From: Flammeovirgaceae bacterium UBA2786
GTDB taxonomy: Bacteria; Bacteroidota; Bacteroidia; Cytophagales; Cyclobacteriaceae
Reading direction: 5' to 3'
Assembly: GCA_002352225.1 (NCBI GenBank)
Contig: DEIA01000020.1
Coordinates: 34,627 to 67,854 of the forward strand
DNA length: 33,228 nt
Each line of letters begins with the position of its first letter. Within the stretch, counting starts at the first letter, position 1. Below, in pieces: positions 16,174 to 24,128 of this stretch. The translations under genes and the position numbers were made by a program. The notes under the pieces are model-generated. The model did not search any database, was not told where the DNA came from, and saw only the letters and a list, made by a program, of their open reading frames with translations.

Positions 16174-16185
16174 TGACAAAAGTCA
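16174..16185. promoter_or_regulatory. Palindrome TGAC-AAAA-GTCA, candidate operator
   Basis: A second perfect TGAC-N4-GTCA copy, in the gap before the YeeE pair. It ends 7 nt before the -7 box TACTTTTG (16192-16199) and therefore covers the -33 region, as a repressor site would. Confidence 0.5.
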
Positions 16186-16191
16186 GGTTCT

Positions 16192-16199
16192 TACTTTTG
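16192..16199 (+). promoter_or_regulatory. -7 box of the sulfur operon
   Basis: TACTTTTG is a full match to TAnnTTTG, 39 nt before the first YeeE-family ATG. An imperfect -33 (ATTG, 16172-16175) overlaps the palindrome. Confidence 0.55.
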
Positions 16200-16238
16200 T
16201 TAAGCCCGGAAAAAAACTAAACCGAAAATCAGTTATAC

Positions 16239-16805
16239 ATGCTTGAAATAATACAAAAACCCTGGCCCTGGTATGTTGCGGGGGCGTTAATTGGGCTTAC
16301 GGTGCCCGCATTGTTGCTTTTAGGAAATAAGCACTTTGGCATCTCTTCTTCGCTCAGGCATATTTGCGCAATTTGTATACCGGCAAACATTCCCTTTTTT
16401 AAGTACGATTGGAAAAGAGAAATCTGGAATTTGTTTTTTGTGGTTGGTATAGCGCTGGGTGGTTTGGTGGCGGCCCAATGGCTTAGTAACCCAGACCCCA
16501 TTCAGATTGCTGAAAAAACAGTAACCGATTTACAAGCTCTTCATATTACTACCGATAATGAATTAATGCCGGCATCAATTTTTTCATTCGAAAATCTTTT
16601 CAACATGAAAGGATTGGTGTTCTTTGTGTTAGGAGGCTTTTTGGTTGGTTTTGGAACACGGTATGCAGGAGGCTGTACATCGGGTCATTCCATAATGGGG
16701 TTGTCTACTTTACAATGGCCATCGTTAGTTGCCACATGTTGTTTTATGGCCGGTGGTTTTGCTATGGTTCATCTTATTTTTCCCTGGTTAATGAACGTAT
16801 TATAA
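16239..16805 (+). CDS. YeeE/YedE-family transporter subunit (first half)
   Basis: A 188-residue membrane protein with about four helices. The block LVGFGTRYAGGCTSGHSIMGLS (about 136-156, key Cys146) is the family signature; in the studied YeeE of Spirochaeta, conserved cysteines pass thiosulfate through the membrane. Here the transporter is split into two genes, this one and the DUF6691-type partner 14 nt downstream, as in the PmpA/PmpB pairs of other bacteria. The N-terminal CAICIPAN motif (43-50) adds two further cysteines. It probably transports thiosulfate or another sulfane-sulfur compound for the enzymes encoded downstream. Confidence 0.87.
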   Translation: MLEIIQKPWPWYVAGALIGLTVPALLLLGNKHFGISSSLRHICAICIPANIPFFKYDWKREIWNLFFVVGIALGGLVAAQWLSNPDPIQIAEKTVTDLQALHITTDNELMPASIFSFENLFNMKGLVFFVLGGFLVGFGTRYAGGCTSGHSIMGLSTLQWPSLVATCCFMAGGFAMVHLIFPWLMNVL

Positions 16806-16819
16806 TTCCGTATACCCCT

Positions 16820-17332
16820 ATGCAATCATCCAATCAGAACATCGAAACAAGCCCGGCTGCAATAGAGCATCCTATAGAATGCGAAGCCCCCAACGATCAG
16901 GTTGCCGAAGAGTCTTTAATAATCTCTAACCTTAAATATGCTGTTGTTGGGGTGTTGTTCGGAATAGTGTTTGTAAAGGCAGAAATTATTTCATGGTATC
17001 GTATACAGGAAATGTTTCGGCTTCACTCCTTTCATATGTATGGTGTAATCGGAACGGCCGTAGGGGTTGGTATGCTATCGGTATGGCTGATCAAAAAATT
17101 CAAAATAAAAACCAGACAAGGCGAGGCAGTAGTTTTTCACGATAGACAATTTCAATGGGGAAATGTAATTGGCGGCATTATGTTTGGTTTAGGCTGGGCT
17201 ATAACGGGGGCATGCCCCGGGCCATTGTTTGCACAAATAGGAAGTGGTTTTTTAGTGGTAATTGTTACGCTGCTTAGTGCCATTGCCGGCACATGGGTGT
17301 ATGGCCTGCTTCGCGATAGACTTCCGCATTAA
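16820..17332 (+). CDS. DUF6691/YeeE-family transporter subunit (second half)
   Basis: About 170 residues from the ATG at 16820. The frame is open upstream inside the preceding gene, but that part is not membrane-like and overlaps the coding region. It has about four helices and the signature MFGLGWAITGACPGPLFAQIGSG (121-143, key Cys132), the counterpart of the GGCTSGH block in the partner. The N-terminal 30 residues are acidic and hydrophilic. Its gap to tsdA is 20 nt, so transporter and oxidase are probably on one transcript. Confidence 0.87.
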   Translation: MQSSNQNIETSPAAIEHPIECEAPNDQVAEESLIISNLKYAVVGVLFGIVFVKAEIISWYRIQEMFRLHSFHMYGVIGTAVGVGMLSVWLIKKFKIKTRQGEAVVFHDRQFQWGNVIGGIMFGLGWAITGACPGPLFAQIGSGFLVVIVTLLSAIAGTWVYGLLRDRLPH

Positions 17333-17352
17333 TCATTTATTCTGAGCAGGGT

Positions 17353-18396
17353 ATGGATCAGAACCAACCGAAAGAATCATTAATAAAAGGGTTGTCAGAA
17401 AAAATTGGTTCGCGTGGCCGGATGATACTATTGTTTGTGTTTTTGATTTCTGTCTTTATTATTGGTGCTCGCCATTTTGTAAACTGGGTTAACTCATCAT
17501 CTTCTGCCACAAGAAAAGATGAAGGCATACATGCAGAAAACATTTGGCGTGCACCGGATGATGCTACCATTCCTACCGGTGCAGCAGGCGAAGAAATTCG
17601 TTATGGTAAAGAGTTGATAGCGCATACGTCCGATTACCTGGGACCAAATGGAAAGGTAATGGCCATTAGTAATGGAATGAATTGCCAGAATTGTCATTTA
17701 GATGCCGGCACAAAACCATTCGGAAATAATTATAGTGCAGTAGCTTCTACCTATCCCAGATTCAGAGCCCGATCGGGCACAGAAGAAACAATTGAAAAGC
17801 GGGTGAATGATTGCCTGGAAAGAAGCCTGAATGGAAGAGCACTGTCCAATGAATCGCGCGAGATGAAAGCTATTGTTAAATATATCAAATGGCTGGGGAC
17901 CGGAGTGCCTAAGGGAGAAACACCAAACGGTGCGGGATTGGTTACGCTTGCTTACCTGAATATTCCGGCCGATCCCGTTAAGGGAAAGATTGTGTTTGAC
18001 GAAAAGTGTGTGGTGTGCCATGGAAAAAATGGCGAGGGAATAAGAGATACCGTGAAAACAACTTCGTGGATGTACCCGCCCTTGTGGGGGAATGATAGTT
18101 ATAATGAGGGGGCTGGGTTATTCAGGTTATCGCGTTTTGCAGGTTATATTAAAGCTAACATGCCACTGGGGGCCAATTATACTAATCCGCAGCTAACGGA
18201 TGAAGAAGCATGGAACATTGCGGCTTATGTAAATTCATTACCACGCCCTAAGATGAATACGACCAACGATTGGCCCGACATTTCTAAAAAACCAATTGAT
18301 CATCCCTTTGGTCCTTATGCAGATAGCTTTAGCGAGAGGCAACACAAGTACGGTCCGTTCAAACCAATTGCTGAAGAACAACAGAGTAAGAAATAA
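17353..18396 (+). CDS. tsdA: Dihaem cytochrome c, TsdA-like thiosulfate dehydrogenase
   Basis: A 347-residue protein likely to oxidise two thiosulfates to tetrathionate in the periplasm, passing electrons to the respiratory chain. An uncleaved-looking anchor lies at about 24-41. Haem 1 is bound at CQNCH (111-115) within SNGMNCQNCHLDAGTKPFGNN; haem 2 at CVVCH (219-223). VNDCLERSLNGRAL (151-164) carries Cys154, matching the cysteine that is the distal ligand of the active-site haem in TsdA. That residue is the strongest argument for TsdA over other dihaem cytochromes. Met270 in NMPLGA may ligate haem 2. The YeeE pair upstream and the rhodanese downstream agree with this. The reverse direction, tetrathionate reduction, cannot be ruled out. 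Confidence 0.85.
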   Translation: MDQNQPKESLIKGLSEKIGSRGRMILLFVFLISVFIIGARHFVNWVNSSSSATRKDEGIHAENIWRAPDDATIPTGAAGEEIRYGKELIAHTSDYLGPNGKVMAISNGMNCQNCHLDAGTKPFGNNYSAVASTYPRFRARSGTEETIEKRVNDCLERSLNGRALSNESREMKAIVKYIKWLGTGVPKGETPNGAGLVTLAYLNIPADPVKGKIVFDEKCVVCHGKNGEGIRDTVKTTSWMYPPLWGNDSYNEGAGLFRLSRFAGYIKANMPLGANYTNPQLTDEEAWNIAAYVNSLPRPKMNTTNDWPDISKKPIDHPFGPYADSFSERQHKYGPFKPIAEEQQSKK

Positions 18397-18461
18397 GTTG
18401 CGCAATTTTTTTTGAGATTGTTAGGGATAAGAGGAGAAGCAAAAATTTAAATCATACCGAT

Positions 18462-18839
18462 ATGAAACAGATTAATTTTTTATTGTTGATGTTGCTGATA
18501 GCAGCCTGTGCGCAGGCGCAGCAATCCCCAATTCTATCCGTTGCTGATTTTGAAAAACAGATAGCAAATAACTCAGCTAAGGTGCTGGATGTACGTACAC
18601 CAACCGAATTCAAAAGTGGCCATCTTGCTCAGGCCATACTAATGAACATAAACGATGCAGATTTTAAACAACAGATTAGTATATTACAAAAAGACAAACC
18701 CGTTTATGTGTATTGTGCGGCAGGTGTAAGAAGCAATAAGGCAGCAAAAGTATTGCGGCAACAAGGGTTTACACAGGTGTTTGAATTAAGGGGAGGTATT
18801 CAGGCCTGGCAAGCGGCCGGCAAACCCGTTACCAGGTAG
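18462..18839 (+). CDS. Exported single-domain rhodanese
   Basis: A 125-residue sulfurtransferase with an N-terminal signal (residues 1-20). The signal may be a lipoprotein type (LIAAC, Cys16) or a type I type (ACAQA then QQ). The mature part is one rhodanese domain: VLDVRTPTEFKSGHL, then the active-site loop CAAGVRS with persulfide-forming Cys85, and the C-terminal GGIQAWQAAGKPV. It should accept or donate sulfane sulfur in the periplasm, fitting between the TsdA-like cytochrome and the SoxB-like hydrolase. A 65-nt gap separates it from tsdA and 26 nt from the next gene. Confidence 0.9.
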   Translation: MKQINFLLLMLLIAACAQAQQSPILSVADFEKQIANNSAKVLDVRTPTEFKSGHLAQAILMNINDADFKQQISILQKDKPVYVYCAAGVRSNKAAKVLRQQGFTQVFELRGGIQAWQAAGKPVTR

Positions 18840-18865
18840 TATAAAAGACTCTGGTTTACTATAGT

Positions 18866-20665
18866 ATGAATGCGCACAACCCAACATGTTCTTGTAAGAG
18901 TTGCGAAACTATTTCTGAAAAGGAGAAACAACTGCATGTGCAGATTTCTGAAAACAGCCGAAGAGATTTCTTAAAGAAAGCAAGTGGGTTAGGCTTGGCA
19001 TTAGGTGTGGGTGGTGGATTGATACCCGTTTCTGCCTCTGCACTGCACACAAATGAAGGGGGTGTAAAGAGTGCAGAAATGCATAGAAGTAAAACGGTAA
19101 AACAGAAAAAAGCAACTGTTGTTTCGCTGTTGCATACGGCCGATATACATGCCCAGCTACTAACACACGATGAGTTTTTTGTTGAAGATGGCAAACTGGT
19201 ATATAAAAAGCGGGGAGGGTTTGCGGTTTTAAAATCAATGATCAGACAATTGCGTGCACAAAACCCTGTCAATACTTTGCTGATTGATGGAGGCGATTGC
19301 TTTCAGGGTGGAGGAGTGGCGGCCCTGAGTCAGGGAAAAGCAATTGTGCCTTTGATGAATAACATCGGATATGATGTGATACTTCCGGGCAACTGGGAAG
19401 TGGTGTATGGAAAAGAAATGATGATGAAAGATATGTTTGGCTGCAACTGTCCAAAAGTTTGTGCTAACATGTTTCACCAAACTAACGATGCCTTTAATGG
19501 CGATTTGATTTTTCCTCCCTACTACGTTAAACATTTCGGAGATTTGAAAATCGGGTTTATCGGGTATAACGATCCGCTAACACCCAAACGGCAATCGCCT
19601 GCATACAGCGAAGGAATTCTTTTTACAGAGCCAGAAAAAAACGTGGCCAAATACATTAAAGTGCTTCGTGAATACGAAGGTTGTCATATCGTAATCTTAC
19701 TTACCCATATAGGCCTGGCGCAACAAGTAGGCCTGGCCAGTATGCCTTTTGTTAAAGGTGTGGATTATATTCTGGGAGCCGATACACATGAGCGTGTACG
19801 CACACCTATTCAGGGTGAGTATTCAAAAGTAACAGAACCGGGAGCCTTTGGTTCATTTATTGCAAAACTCGATTTAGTTGTAGAGAAAGGCGAAATAAAG
19901 GACCAATCGTACCAGTTACTGGATGTTGATCCGGAGCAGTATGCGGAAGATAAAGAAATGAAGGTACTGGTAGAGCAAGCGCGCAAACCATATGCTAAAG
20001 AACTGGATCGGGTAATAGGCAAAACTAAAACTCCATTGGTGCGCTATTATGTTATCGAAACACCTATGGATAATTTTATTACCGATGCGATTATGTGGAA
20101 GTTTAAACCAGATATTGCATTGAGCAATGGGTTTAGATTTTGCCCACCATTAGTGCCCGATGCCAAAACGGGTGTAGCCGAAATCACAATGGATTATCTT
20201 TGGAGTATGTTGCCGGTTAACAGCGAAGCCAAACAAGGTACTATTACGGGGCAGCAATTGTGGATTTGGATGGAGAAGGAATTGCAGAATGCATTTGCAA
20301 AAGATCCTTCCAAACGCTTCGGAGGGTGGGTGGCTCGCGTTAAAGGTATGGAAGCAAATTTCACTATCGCCAACCCTGATGGTAAGCGTGTAAATTGGAT
20401 AACAGTTGGAGGAACACCACTTGATCGGGAAAAGACATATACGATTGTGGCCTGCGAGCGCGAGGGAGACCCGGACACAACTATTTGCCGGATTGATAAT
20501 GTTGCTACACCCAAAAAGCTTGGCAGTACCCTTCATACAATAATACAGGAATACCTGGCCAGGCACTCGCCCATTGCGCCCGGGCTTGAAAACCGGATAA
20601 CCGCTACCGATGCCCCCAACACCCTGCTTACTCAGTTATCGGGATTTGGTTATGAGTTTCGGTAA
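18866..20665 (+). CDS. Tat-exported SoxB-like dimetal hydrolase (5'-nucleotidase family)
   Basis: A 599-residue periplasmic metallophosphatase-fold protein. A Tat signal is clear: SRRDFLKK (31-38), then a Gly/Ala-rich core and an ASA cleavage site. It is preceded by an unusual 30-residue extension with Cys8, Cys10 and Cys13. Metal ligands visible in order are Asp93 and His95 (TADIHAQ), Asp144 (DGGDCFQG), Asn176 (PGNWEVVYG), His281 (LTHIG) and His308 (GADTHER). The GNWEVVYG block resembles the GHWEFTYG region of SoxB, the dimanganese thiosulfohydrolase that releases sulfate from SoxY-bound thiosulfate. The C-terminal domain (SNGFRFCPPLVP, DYLWSMLP, ITGQQLW) is the 5'-nucleotidase substrate domain. 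No SoxYZ is nearby, so the true substrate is uncertain. Confidence 0.75.
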   Translation: MNAHNPTCSCKSCETISEKEKQLHVQISENSRRDFLKKASGLGLALGVGGGLIPVSASALHTNEGGVKSAEMHRSKTVKQKKATVVSLLHTADIHAQLLTHDEFFVEDGKLVYKKRGGFAVLKSMIRQLRAQNPVNTLLIDGGDCFQGGGVAALSQGKAIVPLMNNIGYDVILPGNWEVVYGKEMMMKDMFGCNCPKVCANMFHQTNDAFNGDLIFPPYYVKHFGDLKIGFIGYNDPLTPKRQSPAYSEGILFTEPEKNVAKYIKVLREYEGCHIVILLTHIGLAQQVGLASMPFVKGVDYILGADTHERVRTPIQGEYSKVTEPGAFGSFIAKLDLVVEKGEIKDQSYQLLDVDPEQYAEDKEMKVLVEQARKPYAKELDRVIGKTKTPLVRYYVIETPMDNFITDAIMWKFKPDIALSNGFRFCPPLVPDAKTGVAEITMDYLWSMLPVNSEAKQGTITGQQLWIWMEKELQNAFAKDPSKRFGGWVARVKGMEANFTIANPDGKRVNWITVGGTPLDREKTYTIVACEREGDPDTTICRIDNVATPKKLGSTLHTIIQEYLARHSPIAPGLENRITATDAPNTLLTQLSGFGYEFR

Positions 20666-20735
20666 AGCGAACTATTTGATACCTATATGTTGTTAAAAAA
20701 TCAGAAATTGCAACCGAAATAAATCCAGATGTATG

Positions 20736-20747
20736 TGACCGATGTTA
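20736..20747. promoter_or_regulatory. Imperfect palindrome TGAC-CGAT-GTTA
   Basis: One base off the TGAC-N4-GTCA pattern, in the 147-nt gap before the CstB-like gene. A possible -7 box CACATTTG lies at 20771-20778 (one mismatch). This gives the last gene of the cluster its own potential promoter under the same control. It is the weakest of the four sites. Confidence 0.3.
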
Positions 20748-20812
20748 CGGATAAACACCCTCTGTCTAAGCACATTTGTGTCATTAATTAAGAAATCAAA
20801 AAAGTATCCTAT

Positions 20813-22219
20813 ATGTATTTTCAACATGTTTACGACAAAACCCTTGCTCAGGCAAGTTATTTTATTGGATGCCAGAAAGCCGGTGTAGCCCTGGTAATAG
20901 ATCCCAAGCGCGATGTAGACACATACCTTGAAATAGCGAAGCAAAACAACATGAAAATTACGCATATCGCGGAAACCCATATTCATGCTGATTTTCTATC
21001 TGGCTCCCGCGAACTGGCAGCATTAACCGGAGCAAAAATGTATTTATCGGATGAAGGAGGCGAAGGTTGGTTGTATGAATTCGCACACGAAGGGTTAAAA
21101 GATGGCAGCGTATTTACTGTGGGCAATCTTAAACTGGAAGTGCTGCATACCCCCGGCCACACACCAGAAAGTATTAGTTTTTTATTAACCGATACTCCGG
21201 CCAGCGATAAACCCGTAATGCTATTTACCGGTGACTTTGTGTTTGTAGGCGATATTGGCCGCCCCGATTTATTGGAAGAAGCCGCAGGTTTTGTTGGCAC
21301 CAAAGAAGTAGGGGCAAAGCAAATGTTTAAATCTATAGAGCGCTTTCGCGAGATGGCTGATTATATTCAGGTATGGCCTGGTCATGGTGCAGGCTCTGCC
21401 TGTGGTAAAGCATTAGGGGCAGTACCGAGTACAACAGTGGGTTACGAGAAAGCACGAAACTGGGCGTTGCAGCATGAGAATGATGAAAAAGGATTTGTCA
21501 AATACCTACTCGAAGATCAGCCCGAGCCACCCAGGTATTTTGCTATGATGAAAAAACTGAACAAGGTTGATAGACCCTTACTTACTGAAGTGCCTAAATT
21601 GAAAAAATTATCGGGTAAGGATTTGAAAGCAGCAATGAGTAAAGGAATTAAAGTTATAGACACCCGGCCAAAACAGGAATTTGCTGCAGGCTTTATTCCA
21701 AACACAATTAATATACAAGGCAATAATTCGTTTGCTACCTGGATGGGCTGGTTCCTTACATACGAAGAACCCTTTATTCTGATAGCTGAAGAAAGTAAAC
21801 ACGATGATCTTGTGCGCAAACTGATGCGCATTGGGTTGGATAATATTTATGGTTACATACCCGATGTAAAAGAATGGGTTGCACAAGGAGAAACACTCGA
21901 AAAGGCAAACGTAATTTCGTTGGATGAATTCAAGAATATTCTGAAAACAAACCATACGCAAGTAGTTGACTTACGCGGGGCCTATGAATATAAGTCGGGC
22001 CACATAAAAGGAACAGACCATGTGTTTATTGGTACACTGGAAAAAAATCTGAATCGGATTAAGAAAGACCAACAGGTTGTAATCCATTGCCAGGCAGGCG
22101 ACCGGGCCTCAATCGGTTATTCGCTGCTGGCAAAGCACGGATTTAAAAACATTAAGAATTATTCGGGCGGGATAAACGAATGGGTAAATAACGGTAACCC
22201 CGTAGTAACCGAAAATTGA
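20813..22219 (+). CDS. cstB: CstB-like persulfide dioxygenase-rhodanese fusion
   Basis: A 468-residue cytoplasmic fusion of three domains. A metallo-beta-lactamase-fold persulfide dioxygenase (about 1-240) has iron ligands His56 (THIHAD), His115 (HTPGHTPES), Asp141 (TGDFVFVGDIGRPD) and probably His191 (WPGHGAGSACG). A middle rhodanese-like domain (about 265-362) has no cysteine at the active-site position (ILIAEESKHDD), so it is a pseudo-domain. The C-terminal rhodanese (about 367-466) has Cys426 in CQAGDRAS. This architecture matches Staphylococcus CstB, which oxidises low-molecular-weight persulfide and makes thiosulfate. That thiosulfate could feed the TsdA-like enzyme after export. A strong terminator follows. 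Confidence 0.88.
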   Translation: MYFQHVYDKTLAQASYFIGCQKAGVALVIDPKRDVDTYLEIAKQNNMKITHIAETHIHADFLSGSRELAALTGAKMYLSDEGGEGWLYEFAHEGLKDGSVFTVGNLKLEVLHTPGHTPESISFLLTDTPASDKPVMLFTGDFVFVGDIGRPDLLEEAAGFVGTKEVGAKQMFKSIERFREMADYIQVWPGHGAGSACGKALGAVPSTTVGYEKARNWALQHENDEKGFVKYLLEDQPEPPRYFAMMKKLNKVDRPLLTEVPKLKKLSGKDLKAAMSKGIKVIDTRPKQEFAAGFIPNTINIQGNNSFATWMGWFLTYEEPFILIAEESKHDDLVRKLMRIGLDNIYGYIPDVKEWVAQGETLEKANVISLDEFKNILKTNHTQVVDLRGAYEYKSGHIKGTDHVFIGTLEKNLNRIKKDQQVVIHCQAGDRASIGYSLLAKHGFKNIKNYSGGINEWVNNGNPVVTEN

Positions 22220-22248
22220 AAGATTTAATCAGTAAAAAATATAGGAGC

Positions 22249-22287
22249 AGAAGGTTTCGAGTAGTATCGAAACCTTCTGAGTTTTTG
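22249..22287. terminator. Bidirectional terminator between sulfur and Cus operons
   Basis: AGAAGGTTTCGA (22249-22260) and TCGAAACCTTCT (22267-22278) form a perfect 12-bp stem with a 6-base loop, followed by GAGTTTTT on the plus strand. On the minus strand an A/T-rich tail (TATATTTTTTAC) follows the stem. It can stop both the CstB-like transcript and the convergent DUF3347 transcript. Confidence 0.85.
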
Positions 22288-22308
22288 ACTAGTTGCAGTG
22301 GGCTGTGC

Positions 22309-22842
22309 TTACTGAATCGTTTCTTTTACACTTCCACACTTCAGCATACGGTCTCCAAAATAAGGGTTCTTAATTTGTTTTTCGTTCGATAGCCAGTAGG
22401 CACCTTCATTACCGTTAGCCATTGGGCAGTATTCCAGATACAAAGCGCCAGATGAAAGTTGCCCGCCTTTTACCAGAGTAGTCATTTCATTACTTACCGC
22501 ACTAAACAACTTACGTTGTTCAGATAAAACACTGGTACTGGCAAATTTTGTAGTTGCTGCAAGAACAGCCGCAGAGCCTTTCACATCTTTAAGTAACTTC
22601 TGAAATTCATCGGCTGCTTTTTTTGCGTCTTCTGCATTAGAGGCTACCAACGCATCTTTTACTATTAAATAGTGCGCATACGCTGCGCCCAGTTTTGCAT
22701 CTTTAAAAGTTGCCGTGGTTGTTTGTGTTTTACTTTGATCATTACCCGCATGGTCGTGTTGTGCAAAAGCTATTCCGCAGCATAATGCAAATACAAGGGT
22801 TGTTAACTTGGTTTTCATACTAGCTTGTTTAATTGTTTTCAT
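22309..22842 (-). CDS. DUF3347-domain periplasmic protein
   Basis: A 177-residue exported protein; an internal ATG at 22818 gives a cleaner signal peptide (MKTKLTTLVFALCCGIAFAQ), so the true start may be there. A short His/Asp segment (HDHAGND) follows the cleavage site. The mature part is a helical DUF3347 domain ending in the typical YCPMANGNEGAYWLSNEKQIKNPYFGDRMLKCGSV. Cys, Met and His residues in that segment suggest copper or silver binding; in Bacteroidota the family is often found with CusCBA genes, as here. A biochemical role is not established. It is the last gene of the operon, 70 nt after the second adaptor. Confidence 0.87.
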   Translation of the reverse strand: MKTIKQASMKTKLTTLVFALCCGIAFAQHDHAGNDQSKTQTTTATFKDAKLGAAYAHYLIVKDALVASNAEDAKKAADEFQKLLKDVKGSAAVLAATTKFASTSVLSEQRKLFSAVSNEMTTLVKGGQLSSGALYLEYCPMANGNEGAYWLSNEKQIKNPYFGDRMLKCGSVKETIQ

Positions 22843-22912
22843 AATTTATTGGTTTATTAGTTATGGGTCAATTGCAACGTATTAATTGTTCATTTTTTTT
22901 TGCGGGTTCGTT

Positions 22913-24127
22913 TTACTCATGGCTATGCCCAGCCATAGGATCGCTTCCCTTCTTTAAAATTAATTCGCTGTAAAGCAGGTATGCACCACTAACAGCTACT
23001 ATTTCATTCTCTTGCAGGCCTGCTGTAATTTCGGCATGTTCGAAATTCTCGGTACCAATTTTTACCATACGAGGTATAAACGTGTTATGCTCAGATTGTA
23101 CATACACATGAGTGCCCTTGCCATCGCGTATTATTGCATCTACCGGTATAACCAACGCTTTGTGCGATGAGTGCGAAAACATTACCTGTGCGTGCATGCC
23201 AGGTTTAAACCGGAGGTGTGGATTTTGTACGGTGGCCCGCATTACCATAACTTGTGTGTTTGCTCTGAACTCAGGGCTTAGAAACTCAATTTTAGCTGTA
23301 ACCGGCTCCGATTCAAATCCATTGATATAAACTTTCAGAATATCACCTTCATTAACAAAGGGTGTTTCATTCGGATAAAGCTCAGCTTCCAGCCATAACG
23401 CCCCGATGTTTTCAATGCGATAAAGTTTATCGCCTTCATTAATATATTGACCTTCCGCTACAGCAATCTCTTCTATTACGCCTCCGGCAGGAGCAAGAAA
23501 TGTAATACGCGGTTTTACAATTTTAGATTCAGCCAGTTGTTCTACCTGTTTTTTGGTAAGACCATAGCGTAACAACTTATTCTCTGCGGCTTTCAGAAAA
23601 ACTTCATAATGTTTTTCTTCTTTACCCAATGTTTGGTATTGTTCCAAAGCCAGCACGTATTCATTTTGAAGCGTGAGTAAAGTTTCGCTGTAAATTTCAT
23701 AAAGTGGCTCGCCTTGTTTTACAACACGCCCGGTTTCTTTTATAAATAGTTTTTCAATTCTACCGGCTGTTCGGCTGCTAATCAGAGTTGTTTTTTCTTC
23801 ATCTGCCTCAAGCTTACCACTTAGGGTTATGGTTTGCCCTATTGTATTTGCAGAAACCTTTTGGGTAGTAATATTGGCCAACTTTATCTGACTATCGGTT
23901 AACATCAGTCCGCTGCCTTGTGTATCAGTGGTTTTGGGCATCAGGTCCATACCGCAAACGGGGCACGTGCCACCGCCTTCCTGTATTACAGCTGGGTGCA
24001 TGGGGCAGGTGTATAGTGTTGCGGTGCTTTCTTGTGCTTCTGCATGATTATGCTCTTGCGTTTTTTGAGTGGTACAACCCATCAGAAGGGCTACAACCAG
24101 AAAAATAATAGCGATATACTTTTGCAT
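22913..24127 (-). CDS. cusB: CusB-type RND adaptor lipoprotein (second copy)
   Basis: A 404-residue periplasmic membrane-fusion protein linking the CusA pump to the outer-membrane channel. It has a lipoprotein signal (LLMGC, Cys18), a His-rich spacer (EHNHAEAQ), and an N-terminal heavy-metal-binding domain with YTCPMHP and CPVCGMDLMP (about 39-65). Then follow the helical hairpin, barrel-sandwich (APAGGVIEEIAVAEGQYINEGDKLYRI) and beta-barrel parts, and a C-terminal domain. It ends in a short His segment (GHSHE). One base separates its ATG from the stop of the preceding adaptor, so the two are translated together. Cu(I)/Ag(I) is the likely substrate. Confidence 0.92.
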   Translation of the reverse strand: MQKYIAIIFLVVALLMGCTTQKTQEHNHAEAQESTATLYTCPMHPAVIQEGGGTCPVCGMDLMPKTTDTQGSGLMLTDSQIKLANITTQKVSANTIGQTITLSGKLEADEEKTTLISSRTAGRIEKLFIKETGRVVKQGEPLYEIYSETLLTLQNEYVLALEQYQTLGKEEKHYEVFLKAAENKLLRYGLTKKQVEQLAESKIVKPRITFLAPAGGVIEEIAVAEGQYINEGDKLYRIENIGALWLEAELYPNETPFVNEGDILKVYINGFESEPVTAKIEFLSPEFRANTQVMVMRATVQNPHLRFKPGMHAQVMFSHSSHKALVIPVDAIIRDGKGTHVYVQSEHNTFIPRMVKIGTENFEHAEITAGLQENEIVAVSGAYLLYSELILKKGSDPMAGHSHE

Positions 24128-24128
24128 A

